A stretch of 21,972 nucleotides of DNA from a virus, in the IMG/VR virus record IMGVR_UViG_3300036652_000755, positions 1-21,972 of that record. The stretch is one strand, 5' to 3'. This document shows, in pieces, positions 12,036-19,973 of the stretch (position 1 is its first letter; each line of letters begins with the position of its first letter). The notes beneath the pieces were generated by a model. The model was not told the DNA's origin, ran no database searches, and worked only from the letters and a program-made list of their open reading frames with translations. The translations under genes and the position numbers were made by a program.

Positions 12036-14072
12036 CTAGTACGACGACAGGGCGGCGATGAGCCGCTCCGGGTATGGCGAGTCGCGCCCGAGGTAGCGCG
12101 GTCCAGGTGCGCCGGGGGCAGCGGGTGTTCCGACGGACGGGATGTACTGGTCTTCGTCCACTCCGAATGTAACAGTGAAAGCCGCATCTCTGGGAAGCGC
12201 ATTCGTAACCAGTTCGGTCAAGACGGTTGACCGCTCGCGGAGCCCCGGGTAGTAATGGCTGCGTGACCAGGACGGGGTGCCGGTCCACATCGTGTCGATG
12301 CTGGTGCCGCCGTCGAAGTAGTCGCCCGGCAGGTTGCCCTCGATGACCATGGTCATGTCGATCCAGAAGTCGGAGTTGACCCCAGACTGCTGGTCGTCGT
12401 TGGCGATGTAGGCCTTGAGGAAGCACTCGCCCGTGAGTTCGCTGTCGGAGGTCGTGAAGGTGTAGAAGAGCCGGGTCCAGTCCCCATCCACGTACATGGG
12501 GTTGTTGGAATGCATGGCCCGGATGTCTGCTGCGGTTAGCCCGCTGAACCGGTCCTCCCCCACTCCGAAGAGCGTCCGGACGTTGGGGCAGCCGGGTCCC
12601 TGCTTGAGCCAGGTGCTGAAGGTGTACGTCGTGGAGGGCTTCAGACCGGTCACCAGCGAGTTGTTGACCCCGTCGGCTGACGTGGTCGTTCGAACCCCGT
12701 AGGTGTCGGTCGTCGCTCCCGCGTTGTAGGGGACGTGAACGTGGAGGGACGCCGCGCCGCTCTTGGCTACTGTCGTGTCGCGACTGACCGCCGGGGTGCC
12801 AGGACCGAAGGCCGCGTAGCCGCGTGTTCCGATGGTCGCGTCCTCGATGCTGGGATTCCGGACCCGGTTGATGCTCTGAGGGCGCACCTTGATGTTGAAC
12901 GAGCGGGGCGACTGGTAGGCGCGAGGGCCGTAGGAAGCCTGCGGCGCTAGCAGCCGGGTGTCATCCACGTAGAACACGTCGTATGCCTGCGCGGTCCCGG
13001 TGCAGGTTCCCGACGAGACGGGGGCCGGTGAGACCCGGTACGAGAAGGTGGTGCTGGTCACGTCGGTGATCACGAAGGTGCCGTTGATGTCGGCCTCGCT
13101 CGTGTTGACTATGACCTCCTGCCCAGCGTCGAAGTTGTGGGCGGCTGTGGTCGTGACTGTGTTCTTGCCGCTGGTGGAGTCGTACGACCAGGAGGCTGCC
13201 GTCGCAGACTTGTACTTCTGCGCCAGCCCGACGCCCACCACCGAAGCCCAGATGGCTCCAGCCGGGACGAGAGCGATCATGGTCACCGGAATCCAGGTGT
13301 CGGTGCCGTTGCTCGTCATGGTCGAGGAGGTCACGGTGCCGAGGGCCGCACCGTTCGCGTCGTAGAACCGAACGTTCAACTCGTACTGCCTGCCGCTGGT
13401 GGAAGCGCTGATCATCGCTTGGCCCGTGATGTACTCGCCATCCATCCCAGCGACGTCCCCCATTCCCAAGAAGGGAGTGGTGATCGGGGAGTAGTTCGCT
13501 CCGTCCGAAGCCCCGAGCACCTTGCAGGAGTGCGTGCCGGAGAAGGCCCGGTCAGTGCTCTGGTCCACGCCGGGGTACCCATTGACGTCAAGCGTGGCGG
13601 TGCCGCCCCCGACCCACTCCACGTAGGGGAAGACGCGCCCCTCCATGGTCGCGGCCTCGAAGGACAGCAGGTTGCGAAGGCTGCCCTGGGACTGCTCGAA
13701 CTGGACGTCCGTCAGCAGGTGCGCCTCGTTGTTGGGGACCGCATCCCAGATCGCCTTGACCGCCGCGAACTTCGCCCGTGGCCAGAGCAGAACCGAGGAG
13801 TCCGGGTTAACTGGGTCGAAGGTCTTGTAGTACTCGCGGGGAGCGGTCGCGGCCACAGCGGGCCGGACCCAGGTCGTGTTGGTGTACTCGTCGGACTGCG
13901 TGACCAGCGTCATGATCGGGTCCGGCCGGTCGTTCCCTGCGGTGATCTGGCTGCGCTTGGTGTGCCAGTAGGCGAAGTCGGACAGGCTGTTGGCGGGCAC
14001 GAACTTGCGCAGCGTGATGTCACCGGAGAGCCCGACGTGGCCGCTCAGGGGGCCAGGGAAGAAGACAGTCAT
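12036..14072 (-). CDS. Distal tail protein with carbohydrate-binding jelly-roll modules (678 aa)
   Basis: This 678-residue protein probably sits at the tail tip and binds host surface glycans. Residues 1-130 are a structural attachment region. A CBM4_9-like jelly-roll spans about 137-375, with GTHSCKVLGASDGANYSPIT, a sheet RQYELNVRFYDANGAALGTV, and a terminal strand DVFYVDDTRLL (365-375). Before that strand, residues 288-363 look like an inserted beta domain (AHNFDAGQEVIVNTSEADIN, GTFVITDV). A second jelly-roll runs from NRVRNPSIEDATIGTRGYAA (402) to about 600 and ends GDYFDGGTSIDTMWTGTPSW, a common ending in actinophage minor tail proteins. Start is the ATG at 14072, eight bases after the previous TAG. 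Substrate is not determinable from sequence. Confidence 0.85.
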   Translation of the reverse strand: MTVFFPGPLSGHVGLSGDITLRKFVPANSLSDFAYWHTKRSQITAGNDRPDPIMTLVTQSDEYTNTTWVRPAVAATAPREYYKTFDPVNPDSSVLLWPRAKFAAVKAIWDAVPNNEAHLLTDVQFEQSQGSLRNLLSFEAATMEGRVFPYVEWVGGGTATLDVNGYPGVDQSTDRAFSGTHSCKVLGASDGANYSPITTPFLGMGDVAGMDGEYITGQAMISASTSGRQYELNVRFYDANGAALGTVTSSTMTSNGTDTWIPVTMIALVPAGAIWASVVGVGLAQKYKSATAASWSYDSTSGKNTVTTTAAHNFDAGQEVIVNTSEADINGTFVITDVTSTTFSYRVSPAPVSSGTCTGTAQAYDVFYVDDTRLLAPQASYGPRAYQSPRSFNIKVRPQSINRVRNPSIEDATIGTRGYAAFGPGTPAVSRDTTVAKSGAASLHVHVPYNAGATTDTYGVRTTTSADGVNNSLVTGLKPSTTYTFSTWLKQGPGCPNVRTLFGVGEDRFSGLTAADIRAMHSNNPMYVDGDWTRLFYTFTTSDSELTGECFLKAYIANDDQQSGVNSDFWIDMTMVIEGNLPGDYFDGGTSIDTMWTGTPSWSRSHYYPGLRERSTVLTELVTNALPRDAAFTVTFGVDEDQYIPSVGTPAAPGAPGPRYLGRDSPYPERLIAALSSY

Positions 14073-14080
14073 CAGTAGTC

Positions 14081-16525
14081 CTATAGGAAGTCGGCGTAGA
14101 CCCCGACGCGGGTCGCGGTCTGGTTGAACGTGTCAGCGGAAATAGCCAGGGACGTGAAGCGTCCGTTCGCCACCCACTGGTCGACCGAGTTGTACTTAAG
14201 AACCTCGACGCCCCCGGCGCTGTCAGAGAAGTTCACCCTCATCCGGTCGCCCGGGCTAAGGGGTGTCCAGGTAGCAAGAGTGGTCGCTGTCCCCGCCACG
14301 ACCTTCACCAGCGCCCTGCTGGTCGCGTACCAGTAGTTGGAGTCGTCTGACCCTCGAAAGAGCACGCCGGAGCCCCGCGTAGCAGACGCCGGGATGTCGC
14401 GGAAGGTGATGGCCACTGTCCCGTTGGTCTCGCCTGTGAACCACGCGAAGTCCCTAGTGGGCTGGCCAGCAACCGAAGGATCGAGGTAGGCCACGTTGTA
14501 CCCGACCCGCCATGCCGACGAGGCGACCGTGGTCCAAGTCGCATCCACGGCGGTACCTGCCCGGAACGGAAGATGCCGGACGTCGAGGATCCCGAAGCCC
14601 GCGAAAGTGTCGGCGTACTGCATCCCGATGTCGGTGTTATCCAGCCACTCAGCAGCGGTTGCGATGAGGACGCCATCGCCGGAGTACCACTCGATCTGCG
14701 CGCGGGCCACCCGCCCCGTCGCCCCGGCCTTCTGGGTCGAGTACGAAGCCGTGTATGCCACGTCCTCAACCCGGCTGAGGTATGCCCAGTAGAGGTTGCC
14801 GTTGGTGGTTCCCGTTGGGGAGACTCCGACGTTGTCGGCGACGCAGACGTACCGAGAGGGCCCCCACTGGACCACGTCCGCCGCGTGGTACTTCTTGTTG
14901 CTCGCCCAGTCTTCAGGCGTGGGGATCGGTACACCCCACTTGGCCACGTCTCCCTGGGTGAGCACGTTCGAGAGGGCGGCCGTCGACAACATGCGAGGAA
15001 CGGATCGCGCTCCGACGGACTGCGTGCTACCCGACAGGTTTGTGACCTTCAGCAGGTTCGACGCGTTGGCGCTGCCGTCGGGCCCTGTTTGGTTGTGCGC
15101 CTTCGTCATGAAGTAGTTGAAGATGTAGGGATCGGTCGCGACCTTGTCCAGCGTCCCGATACCTGCCTCCCAGCCGCTGAACCCTCCGGTGTCCACGTTG
15201 CCGTCGTTGAGGACACCGAGGTCGTCCGTCAGGTAGGTCCAGTTCGCGTTGCTGGTCGCGGCCCCGGTCGGAGCAGAGCCGAGCAGCCCGGTGTTCGCCG
15301 AGAGGTAGAAGTGGCCGCTGTACGAGACCACGCAACTCTTCCCGTAGATGGTGTTCGGGCTGTAGTCCCCGACGTACGGGTACTCCGTGTTCGCCTCGGT
15401 CAGGTAGGTCCACCACGTATTGGTGGTGGCCGCCCCGCTGGGTGCCTGGCCCGTCCCAAGGGCCCCGCCGGTCTTGCACTGGTAGTAGTAGGCCCCGTCC
15501 TTCACGACGGCTCCGGCTGGGTAAGAGACCGCCAGGCTCCACACGGGAACAATCGGGTACCGGAACTCCGCCACGTCCAGGTCAAGCATCATGTTGGTGC
15601 CGGGGTCGATCACGATGTCCCAGTCGGTGACCGAGTTGACCGACGAACGGATGCCCTCCACTGAGCCCTTCAGCCTGCTGATCATGCTGAAGGACTTCGC
15701 GCGCGCCCGCCGTTGCCGGTACGGAACCGACGGGTAGGTGCCATCGCCCAGGTCAGCCGCGAGGACGTCGAGAAGAGACGCCCGCATCTTGTCTACGTCC
15801 CTAGACAAAGGGATTTGGTCGTAGTCGGTGCGGATCTGATCCAGGGCGAAGGCGAAGACGTCGGTGAACTTGCGCAGGTCCGGGTTGTCGACCTCGGCCG
15901 GAGAGGTGCCGACGCTGTCGCTCAGCGCGCGGTATGGGGCGGGGATGCTCTGGTAGACCGCATTCTTGTAGTAGTGGTTGGCGGTCGGCAGCACCGTGAT
16001 CCCCTCGGCCTTGACCCAGACAACCGCACCGTCCGCGAGGAGTTCCCATGTGCCCGGGTTCGTAGTGGGATCGGTGGCCGTGTTGTTCGCCAGCGCGAGG
16101 TAGGGGTGTCCGTCGGAACCCGTGACCAACTCGTTCTGGATGTACGTGATGGTGCTGTCCCACTTGACCGGCGTCAGACCGATGAAGGCCGAGTAGTAGT
16201 AGAACCGACCCGGCAGCAGCCCTGAGTCGGTGTAGGACGTGGCCGGGTACGCGGACTGGAAGGCAAGGTCTCCGTCATCGAACGAGATCGGGTACCCGCG
16301 CAGGCTGCGAACGATCCGGACCATCTGGTAGATGGATCCCTGGGCCCCCAGCGTGTCCGGGGATGTCCAGTTGAGCGTGACGACGCCGAAGTCATTGAGG
16401 ACCGCGCTGAGAGGAGCAACGCTAGCGCCACGGATGTCCTCGACGGTGAATGCGCTGCTGCCACTGCCGCCCGAGCCGCTTCCGTACCGGACGGTCCCGT
16501 AGTAGTCGACCCCATAGACGGCCAT
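14081..16525 (-). CDS. gpI-like baseplate protein with multiple sugar-binding-type modules (814 aa)
   Basis: This 814-residue protein combines a P2 gpI-like baseplate segment with host-binding modules. An Fn3-like region covers about 35-118. Four short CBM5/12-like modules occur at 121-166, 329-375, 387-432 and 540-584, each with an aromatic start, a Y..G..V strand pattern and a closing W.YL or WELL. The gpI-like part is near 215-310 (LRKFTDVFAFALDQIRTDYD, LLDVLAADLG, YRQRRARAKSFSMISRLKGS). A CBM4_9-like jelly-roll seems to span 445-630 and contains the fourth module. A LamG-like domain ends the protein (about 690-814, VLFRGSDDSNYWYATSR). It follows baseplate J and the 201-aa protein, matching P2 order J-I-H. 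It may be the link from baseplate to fibres and a receptor binder. Confidence 0.85.
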   Translation of the reverse strand: MAVYGVDYYGTVRYGSGSGGSGSSAFTVEDIRGASVAPLSAVLNDFGVVTLNWTSPDTLGAQGSIYQMVRIVRSLRGYPISFDDGDLAFQSAYPATSYTDSGLLPGRFYYYSAFIGLTPVKWDSTITYIQNELVTGSDGHPYLALANNTATDPTTNPGTWELLADGAVVWVKAEGITVLPTANHYYKNAVYQSIPAPYRALSDSVGTSPAEVDNPDLRKFTDVFAFALDQIRTDYDQIPLSRDVDKMRASLLDVLAADLGDGTYPSVPYRQRRARAKSFSMISRLKGSVEGIRSSVNSVTDWDIVIDPGTNMMLDLDVAEFRYPIVPVWSLAVSYPAGAVVKDGAYYYQCKTGGALGTGQAPSGAATTNTWWTYLTEANTEYPYVGDYSPNTIYGKSCVVSYSGHFYLSANTGLLGSAPTGAATSNANWTYLTDDLGVLNDGNVDTGGFSGWEAGIGTLDKVATDPYIFNYFMTKAHNQTGPDGSANASNLLKVTNLSGSTQSVGARSVPRMLSTAALSNVLTQGDVAKWGVPIPTPEDWASNKKYHAADVVQWGPSRYVCVADNVGVSPTGTTNGNLYWAYLSRVEDVAYTASYSTQKAGATGRVARAQIEWYSGDGVLIATAAEWLDNTDIGMQYADTFAGFGILDVRHLPFRAGTAVDATWTTVASSAWRVGYNVAYLDPSVAGQPTRDFAWFTGETNGTVAITFRDIPASATRGSGVLFRGSDDSNYWYATSRALVKVVAGTATTLATWTPLSPGDRMRVNFSDSAGGVEVLKYNSVDQWVANGRFTSLAISADTFNQTATRVGVYADFL

Positions 16526-16528
16526 GGG

Positions 16529-17134
16529 TTACAGCCAGCGCAGGACGGTGATGGTGAGGAAGGCGTAACTCACGGCAGCCGTGGAGGAGGTGTTGGTCCG
16601 GTAGGCATAGAGCGCCGCAGCGGATGCTCCTGCGTTGCAGGTGAAGGTCTTCGTCGCGAAGCCCTGGCTCGCAGCCGTGTCCGTACTGGAGGAGTTGAAC
16701 AAGTATGGGACGGCCCCCCACGACGGGTCGGTCGGAGAGATGGTTGCGCCGGTCGAGATCACGCAACCTAGCCGGACGTCGTTGGTGGAGGGCGTCGGAC
16801 CAAGCGACAGCCAGGCACCGTATGAGGCCTGGACGATGGCCGGGGCGGGCAAGGTGAAGATGGTCGAGACCTGCGACGGGAGGTAGGCCCACTCCGTGGC
16901 CGTGATGCTCTGTGCTGGCCCAACCACTGTTATCGGGGTGGGGTACGCGCCCGGGTTCAGGGCGGCAAGGCGATCCGCCACGGTCAGGTAAGAGCCGTGG
17001 GGGTTCACGCCGAGGATCGTCTCCAGGGCGTTGACCTCGTCCTGGAGCGAGTCGACATCGCCAGCGTCCACGACGTTGACGTTGTTCACCTTGGTGGTGA
17101 ACGACTTGATGCCAGCAGGCCAGACAGCACTCAT
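16529..17134 (-). CDS. Small tail/fibre-type structural protein (201 aa)
   Basis: This 201-residue protein starts with the segment FTTKVNNVNVVDAGDVDSLQ, then DEVNALETILGVNPHGSY (about 12-49), a trimeric helical attachment motif frequent at the N-terminus of phage fibre and minor tail proteins. The rest is Ser/Thr/Ala-rich beta structure with ITATEWAYLPSQ, WLSLGPTPSTNDVRLGCVIS and a C-terminal YAFLTITVLRWL, consistent with a TNF-like or jelly-roll head. GAGGA precedes the ATG. It lies between baseplate J and the gpI-like gene with three bases to the next start, and is probably a short fibre or receptor-binding subunit. Confidence 0.8.
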   Translation of the reverse strand: MSAVWPAGIKSFTTKVNNVNVVDAGDVDSLQDEVNALETILGVNPHGSYLTVADRLAALNPGAYPTPITVVGPAQSITATEWAYLPSQVSTIFTLPAPAIVQASYGAWLSLGPTPSTNDVRLGCVISTGATISPTDPSWGAVPYLFNSSSTDTAASQGFATKTFTCNAGASAAALYAYRTNTSSTAAVSYAFLTITVLRWL

Positions 17135-17146
17135 GATTCCTCGTCC

Positions 17147-18661
17147 TTACGCAATGCCGCCCTCGGCGGTCAGGTAGAAGGTGCCGGGGGAAGGGATCTC
17201 CCAGTCCGCCATGACGGCATCGCTGGTTCCGGACTGGGTCGCGTCGGCGCGGGCCATCATCGTGACGATGGCGTAGTCCACGCCCGGGACGTTGGCGATG
17301 GCGCGGTAGATCTCCGAGATCGTCACGCGCTTGCCGAAGTCTCGGTTGATGGGGCTCAGCAGAGTGATCAGGGCCTGGTTGACTGAGTCCTTGGTGACTG
17401 TCGCGATGGCACGGTCGTTGACACCGATGACCACCGGGCTGCCCGCAGTTCCTAGGTTCACCGGGACGGCAGTACCCGCGAGGCAGGAGACGGTGGTCCC
17501 TGCCATGCAGCGGTCCTGCACGAACGACTGGACGCTACCCATGAGGGACGAGGAGGCGGGGTTCCCACCCGGCCCCAAGATGAAGATGGACACGCTTCCA
17601 GCACTGGCGGACACGGCCTTCGCCTTGGACACGCTGGGTGTGGCCAGCGCCAGGTTTGCGTAGTCCTGGACGGTGACGGCCCGGTTCTGTGTCTGCCACA
17701 CGAGCGGGGCGTTGGTCCGGATCGACTGTGTGTCTTCTTCGTCCGTGCCCCCCGTTGTGGCACTGCTGGTCACCAGTGAGATCCCGTCGTCCACCGCGCT
17801 GGCGATCTCTGTGATGGCGGCGGACGGTAGGTTGCCCCGAACGCCAACGCCCACTTGGTAGGCCGCGTAGACCTGCGTCCCGGCGGGAGGGACGATGCCG
17901 TTGACGCCGTCCCCGAAGGTGATGGAGGCGATGCCCTTGTCGTCGTACCGGAGTTCGTAGGCCAGGTCCAGCGGGGTCGCGTTGACGATGAAGAGGAAGC
18001 GTGTGTACTCCTCCTTGGTGGTCAACGTGTTCGGGTTGATCTCATCGGAGAAGACCCGAACGCTGGCATCAATAGCGTTCGCGGCGCGAAGAACGAAGAC
18101 CTGATCAATCGTTCCGTCCGAGGTGCCGAGCAGTTCGACCAGGACGTTCTGCTGCGAGGCGGTGCCATCGTTCACGGTGATGGTCATCGTGCCCTGGCTG
18201 GATCCCTCGCTCACAGTGACGTTGCCGTTGCTGGAGGGGGCGATAGTCACGTCGGCCGTGGACTCGAAGAAGATCGGGCTGTCGAGGTCCGTGACGAAGT
18301 CGGTCATGAACTTGGTGCCCGCCGGAATGACCGAGGCAACCGTGCTCTGGTTGTTCACGGTGACCGTTCCAGTTGCAGCCACCCGACCCACGGGTACGTA
18401 GCCCAGGGTCTCGGCGTGCGCCAGGACCGAAGAGCGCAGGGTGGCGGTGCTGAGGAAGGATTCCAGCACGGCCCGGTCTCCGTAGAAGGACAGGATGTCA
18501 CCCATGTACGAGAACAACTCGACCAGCATCACGCCGAAGTCGCTGGGGTGCTCCGTCTGAGCACCGGACCAGTCGGGGTAGGTAGCGCGGGCGTACGACA
18601 GCAAAGAGGCCCGGAAGCCGTCGTAGTCCTTGCTGGTGTAGTCGGCGTTGACGTTAGCCAC
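17147..18661 (-). CDS. Baseplate J-like protein (gp6/gp47 family)
   Basis: This 504-residue protein is a baseplate wedge component of the P2 gpJ, Mu gp47 and T4 gp6 family. Signature stretches are HPSDFGVMLVELFSYMGDIL (38-57), FGDGVNGIVPPAGTQV (249-264), GVRGNLPS (273-280), GTDEEDTQSIRTNAP (305-319) and RAVTVQDYANLALATPSV (327-344), with a C-terminal SPINRDFGKRVTISEIYRAI. It assembles with the gp25/W-like protein around the hub. The GTG at 18661 overlaps the upstream stop by eight bases (GTGGCTAA). Length fits the family. Confidence 0.94.
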   Translation of the reverse strand: MANVNADYTSKDYDGFRASLLSYARATYPDWSGAQTEHPSDFGVMLVELFSYMGDILSFYGDRAVLESFLSTATLRSSVLAHAETLGYVPVGRVAATGTVTVNNQSTVASVIPAGTKFMTDFVTDLDSPIFFESTADVTIAPSSNGNVTVSEGSSQGTMTITVNDGTASQQNVLVELLGTSDGTIDQVFVLRAANAIDASVRVFSDEINPNTLTTKEEYTRFLFIVNATPLDLAYELRYDDKGIASITFGDGVNGIVPPAGTQVYAAYQVGVGVRGNLPSAAITEIASAVDDGISLVTSSATTGGTDEEDTQSIRTNAPLVWQTQNRAVTVQDYANLALATPSVSKAKAVSASAGSVSIFILGPGGNPASSSLMGSVQSFVQDRCMAGTTVSCLAGTAVPVNLGTAGSPVVIGVNDRAIATVTKDSVNQALITLLSPINRDFGKRVTISEIYRAIANVPGVDYAIVTMMARADATQSGTSDAVMADWEIPSPGTFYLTAEGGIA

Positions 18662-19103
18662 CGAGAACCTCCATCACCTCTCCGCCGACGCGGATCACAG
18701 CCGTGTGCAACTTCTTGGCCACGGACACCGGGCTGGTGTACGAGTCGACTCGCTGGTAGCGGACAGAGACGTCCACGATGGGGTCATCGGGTCCCCAACC
18801 CTCGCTGGGAATGTCAGCGGATGTGCTGGAACGGACCGCGTCCACGCTCTGGACCTGGACCCCCGGCTCCCACATCGCCATGGAGTTGGTCACCATCTGT
18901 AGGAGTTCTCCCTCGGCAATGTCTTCGTCCTCGAAGACCAGGGCCGGAAGGTTCACCCCGTAGTCGAGACGCATGAGGCGCTGGGTCGGGACGGTCCCCA
19001 CGAGCGCACGAATCCGCTGGTCCGTCTGGACGTTGGGATCGGTCTCCAGCGCCACCGAGCCATCAGGGCCCAGGCGGAAGGGAAGAGACGCTGTGAATCC
19101 CAT
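18654..19103 (-). CDS. gp25/gpW-like baseplate wedge protein
   Basis: This 149-residue protein belongs to the GPW/gp25 family, which nucleates sheath and baseplate assembly in contractile tails. It shows the family layout: LPFRLGPDGSVALETDPN, then VQTDQRIRALVGTVPTQRLM, then RLDYGVNLPALVFEDEDIA and the helix LLQMVTNSMAMWEPGV followed by VQVQSVDAV. The ATG at 19103 has GGAG seven bases upstream. It is followed by baseplate J, the usual W-J pair. Its presence is the main reason to think of a contractile or Mu/P2-type baseplate. Confidence 0.92.
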   Translation of the reverse strand: MGFTASLPFRLGPDGSVALETDPNVQTDQRIRALVGTVPTQRLMRLDYGVNLPALVFEDEDIAEGELLQMVTNSMAMWEPGVQVQSVDAVRSSTSADIPSEGWGPDDPIVDVSVRYQRVDSYTSPVSVAKKLHTAVIRVGGEVMEVLGG

Positions 19104-19231
19104 GCGTGATCTCCGTCGGTCGAGGTGTTGGCCGGATCCGTGTATGCAACGGGGAGATCAGGAAGTGCTTCGAGAGGTGCTTCGATGTTGGGATCCCGGG
19201 TTCCAGGCTATCTGAACCGGTTGCCCAGGTG
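19104..19231 (-). promoter_or_regulatory. Intergenic region with AACCGGTT and a 9-base direct repeat
   Basis: This 128-base gap, the largest in the tail module, holds AACCGGTT at 19215-19222, just after the TAG stop of the 245-aa gene, and a tandem GTGCTTCGA pair (19165-19173, 19177-19185; 12-base period). It has no ORF I can support. It may carry a promoter or operator for gp25 and the downstream baseplate genes. Confidence 0.4.
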
Positions 19232-19969
19232 CTAAGTCACGAAGTCGAATGAGAGGGCTCCGATGGCGGTTCCATTCCACTCGCCGTCGACCGTGAGGGG
19301 TGCCTCTGTTGTGCCGTTCCACTCGCTCCACTGGGGAGTCATCGGGTAAGAGACCATGGCCGAGCACCACGAGGCCGAGGCTGACAGGGTCGCCGATCCG
19401 GTGACCGCTGTGGTGGCCGTGGTGAACTGGTACCCGGCCGCCACTGCCCGCTCGTTAGACCCCCTGGCTGTGGCTACCGAGGAGGCCGCGCTGAATCCCC
19501 CAGTCATCGTGGGGACGGTGCTCGCCCCAACGCCGTGAGCGACATAGACAACTTCATCCGCGTGACCCAGGGTGCCGGACGATCCGGCACTGGGTGCCGT
19601 CGATGATCCCGTGGCCTCGGCACTCACATCCAACGCCCCGGCCGGGGAGAAAGCGTCAGCCACGGCGCACAGGCGGGACTGTCCGGTGGCCCAAGTAACC
19701 GTGATCGTGTCACCCACCTGGAGGGCAACGCTCAATGTCGAAGCGCCAACCGTCGTCTGGGTAACCGGTGCGCCGGAGGGTGAGGCGGTCTTGTCCAGGG
19801 TGTAGGTGTTCCCGCGCGAGTCGGCGATCCCGGTGGGGAGAGCGGATGCGTTGTGGACAGCCGCCACGCACACCTTGGATCCCTTGGGCACCGCGATACC
19901 GACGGTGATCACGCAGGTTGGGCTGGTTGCGGTTTCCGCCTTGCTTCCTACCGATCCGATGTATTGCAC
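19232..19969 (-). CDS. Beta-rich tail appendage protein (245 aa)
   Basis: This 245-residue protein looks like an Ig-like beta-sandwich found in phage tail appendages. Features include VPKGSKVCVAAVHNASALPT, IADSRGNTYTLDKTAS, VGDTITVTWATGQ, CAVADAFSPAGALDVSAEAT and LSASASWCSAMVSYP, typical of an edge-strand sandwich repeated in actinophage and Bacillus phage tail proteins. The last 35 residues contain two related WNGT units (SEWNGTTEAPLTVDGEWNGT). It starts at a GTG (19969) with GGAGG before it, five bases after the collagen-like gene. It is probably displayed on the baseplate near the spike; the ligand is unknown. Confidence 0.78.
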   Translation of the reverse strand: MQYIGSVGSKAETATSPTCVITVGIAVPKGSKVCVAAVHNASALPTGIADSRGNTYTLDKTASPSGAPVTQTTVGASTLSVALQVGDTITVTWATGQSRLCAVADAFSPAGALDVSAEATGSSTAPSAGSSGTLGHADEVVYVAHGVGASTVPTMTGGFSAASSVATARGSNERAVAAGYQFTTATTAVTGSATLSASASWCSAMVSYPMTPQWSEWNGTTEAPLTVDGEWNGTAIGALSFDFVT

Positions 19970-19973
19970 TGGC

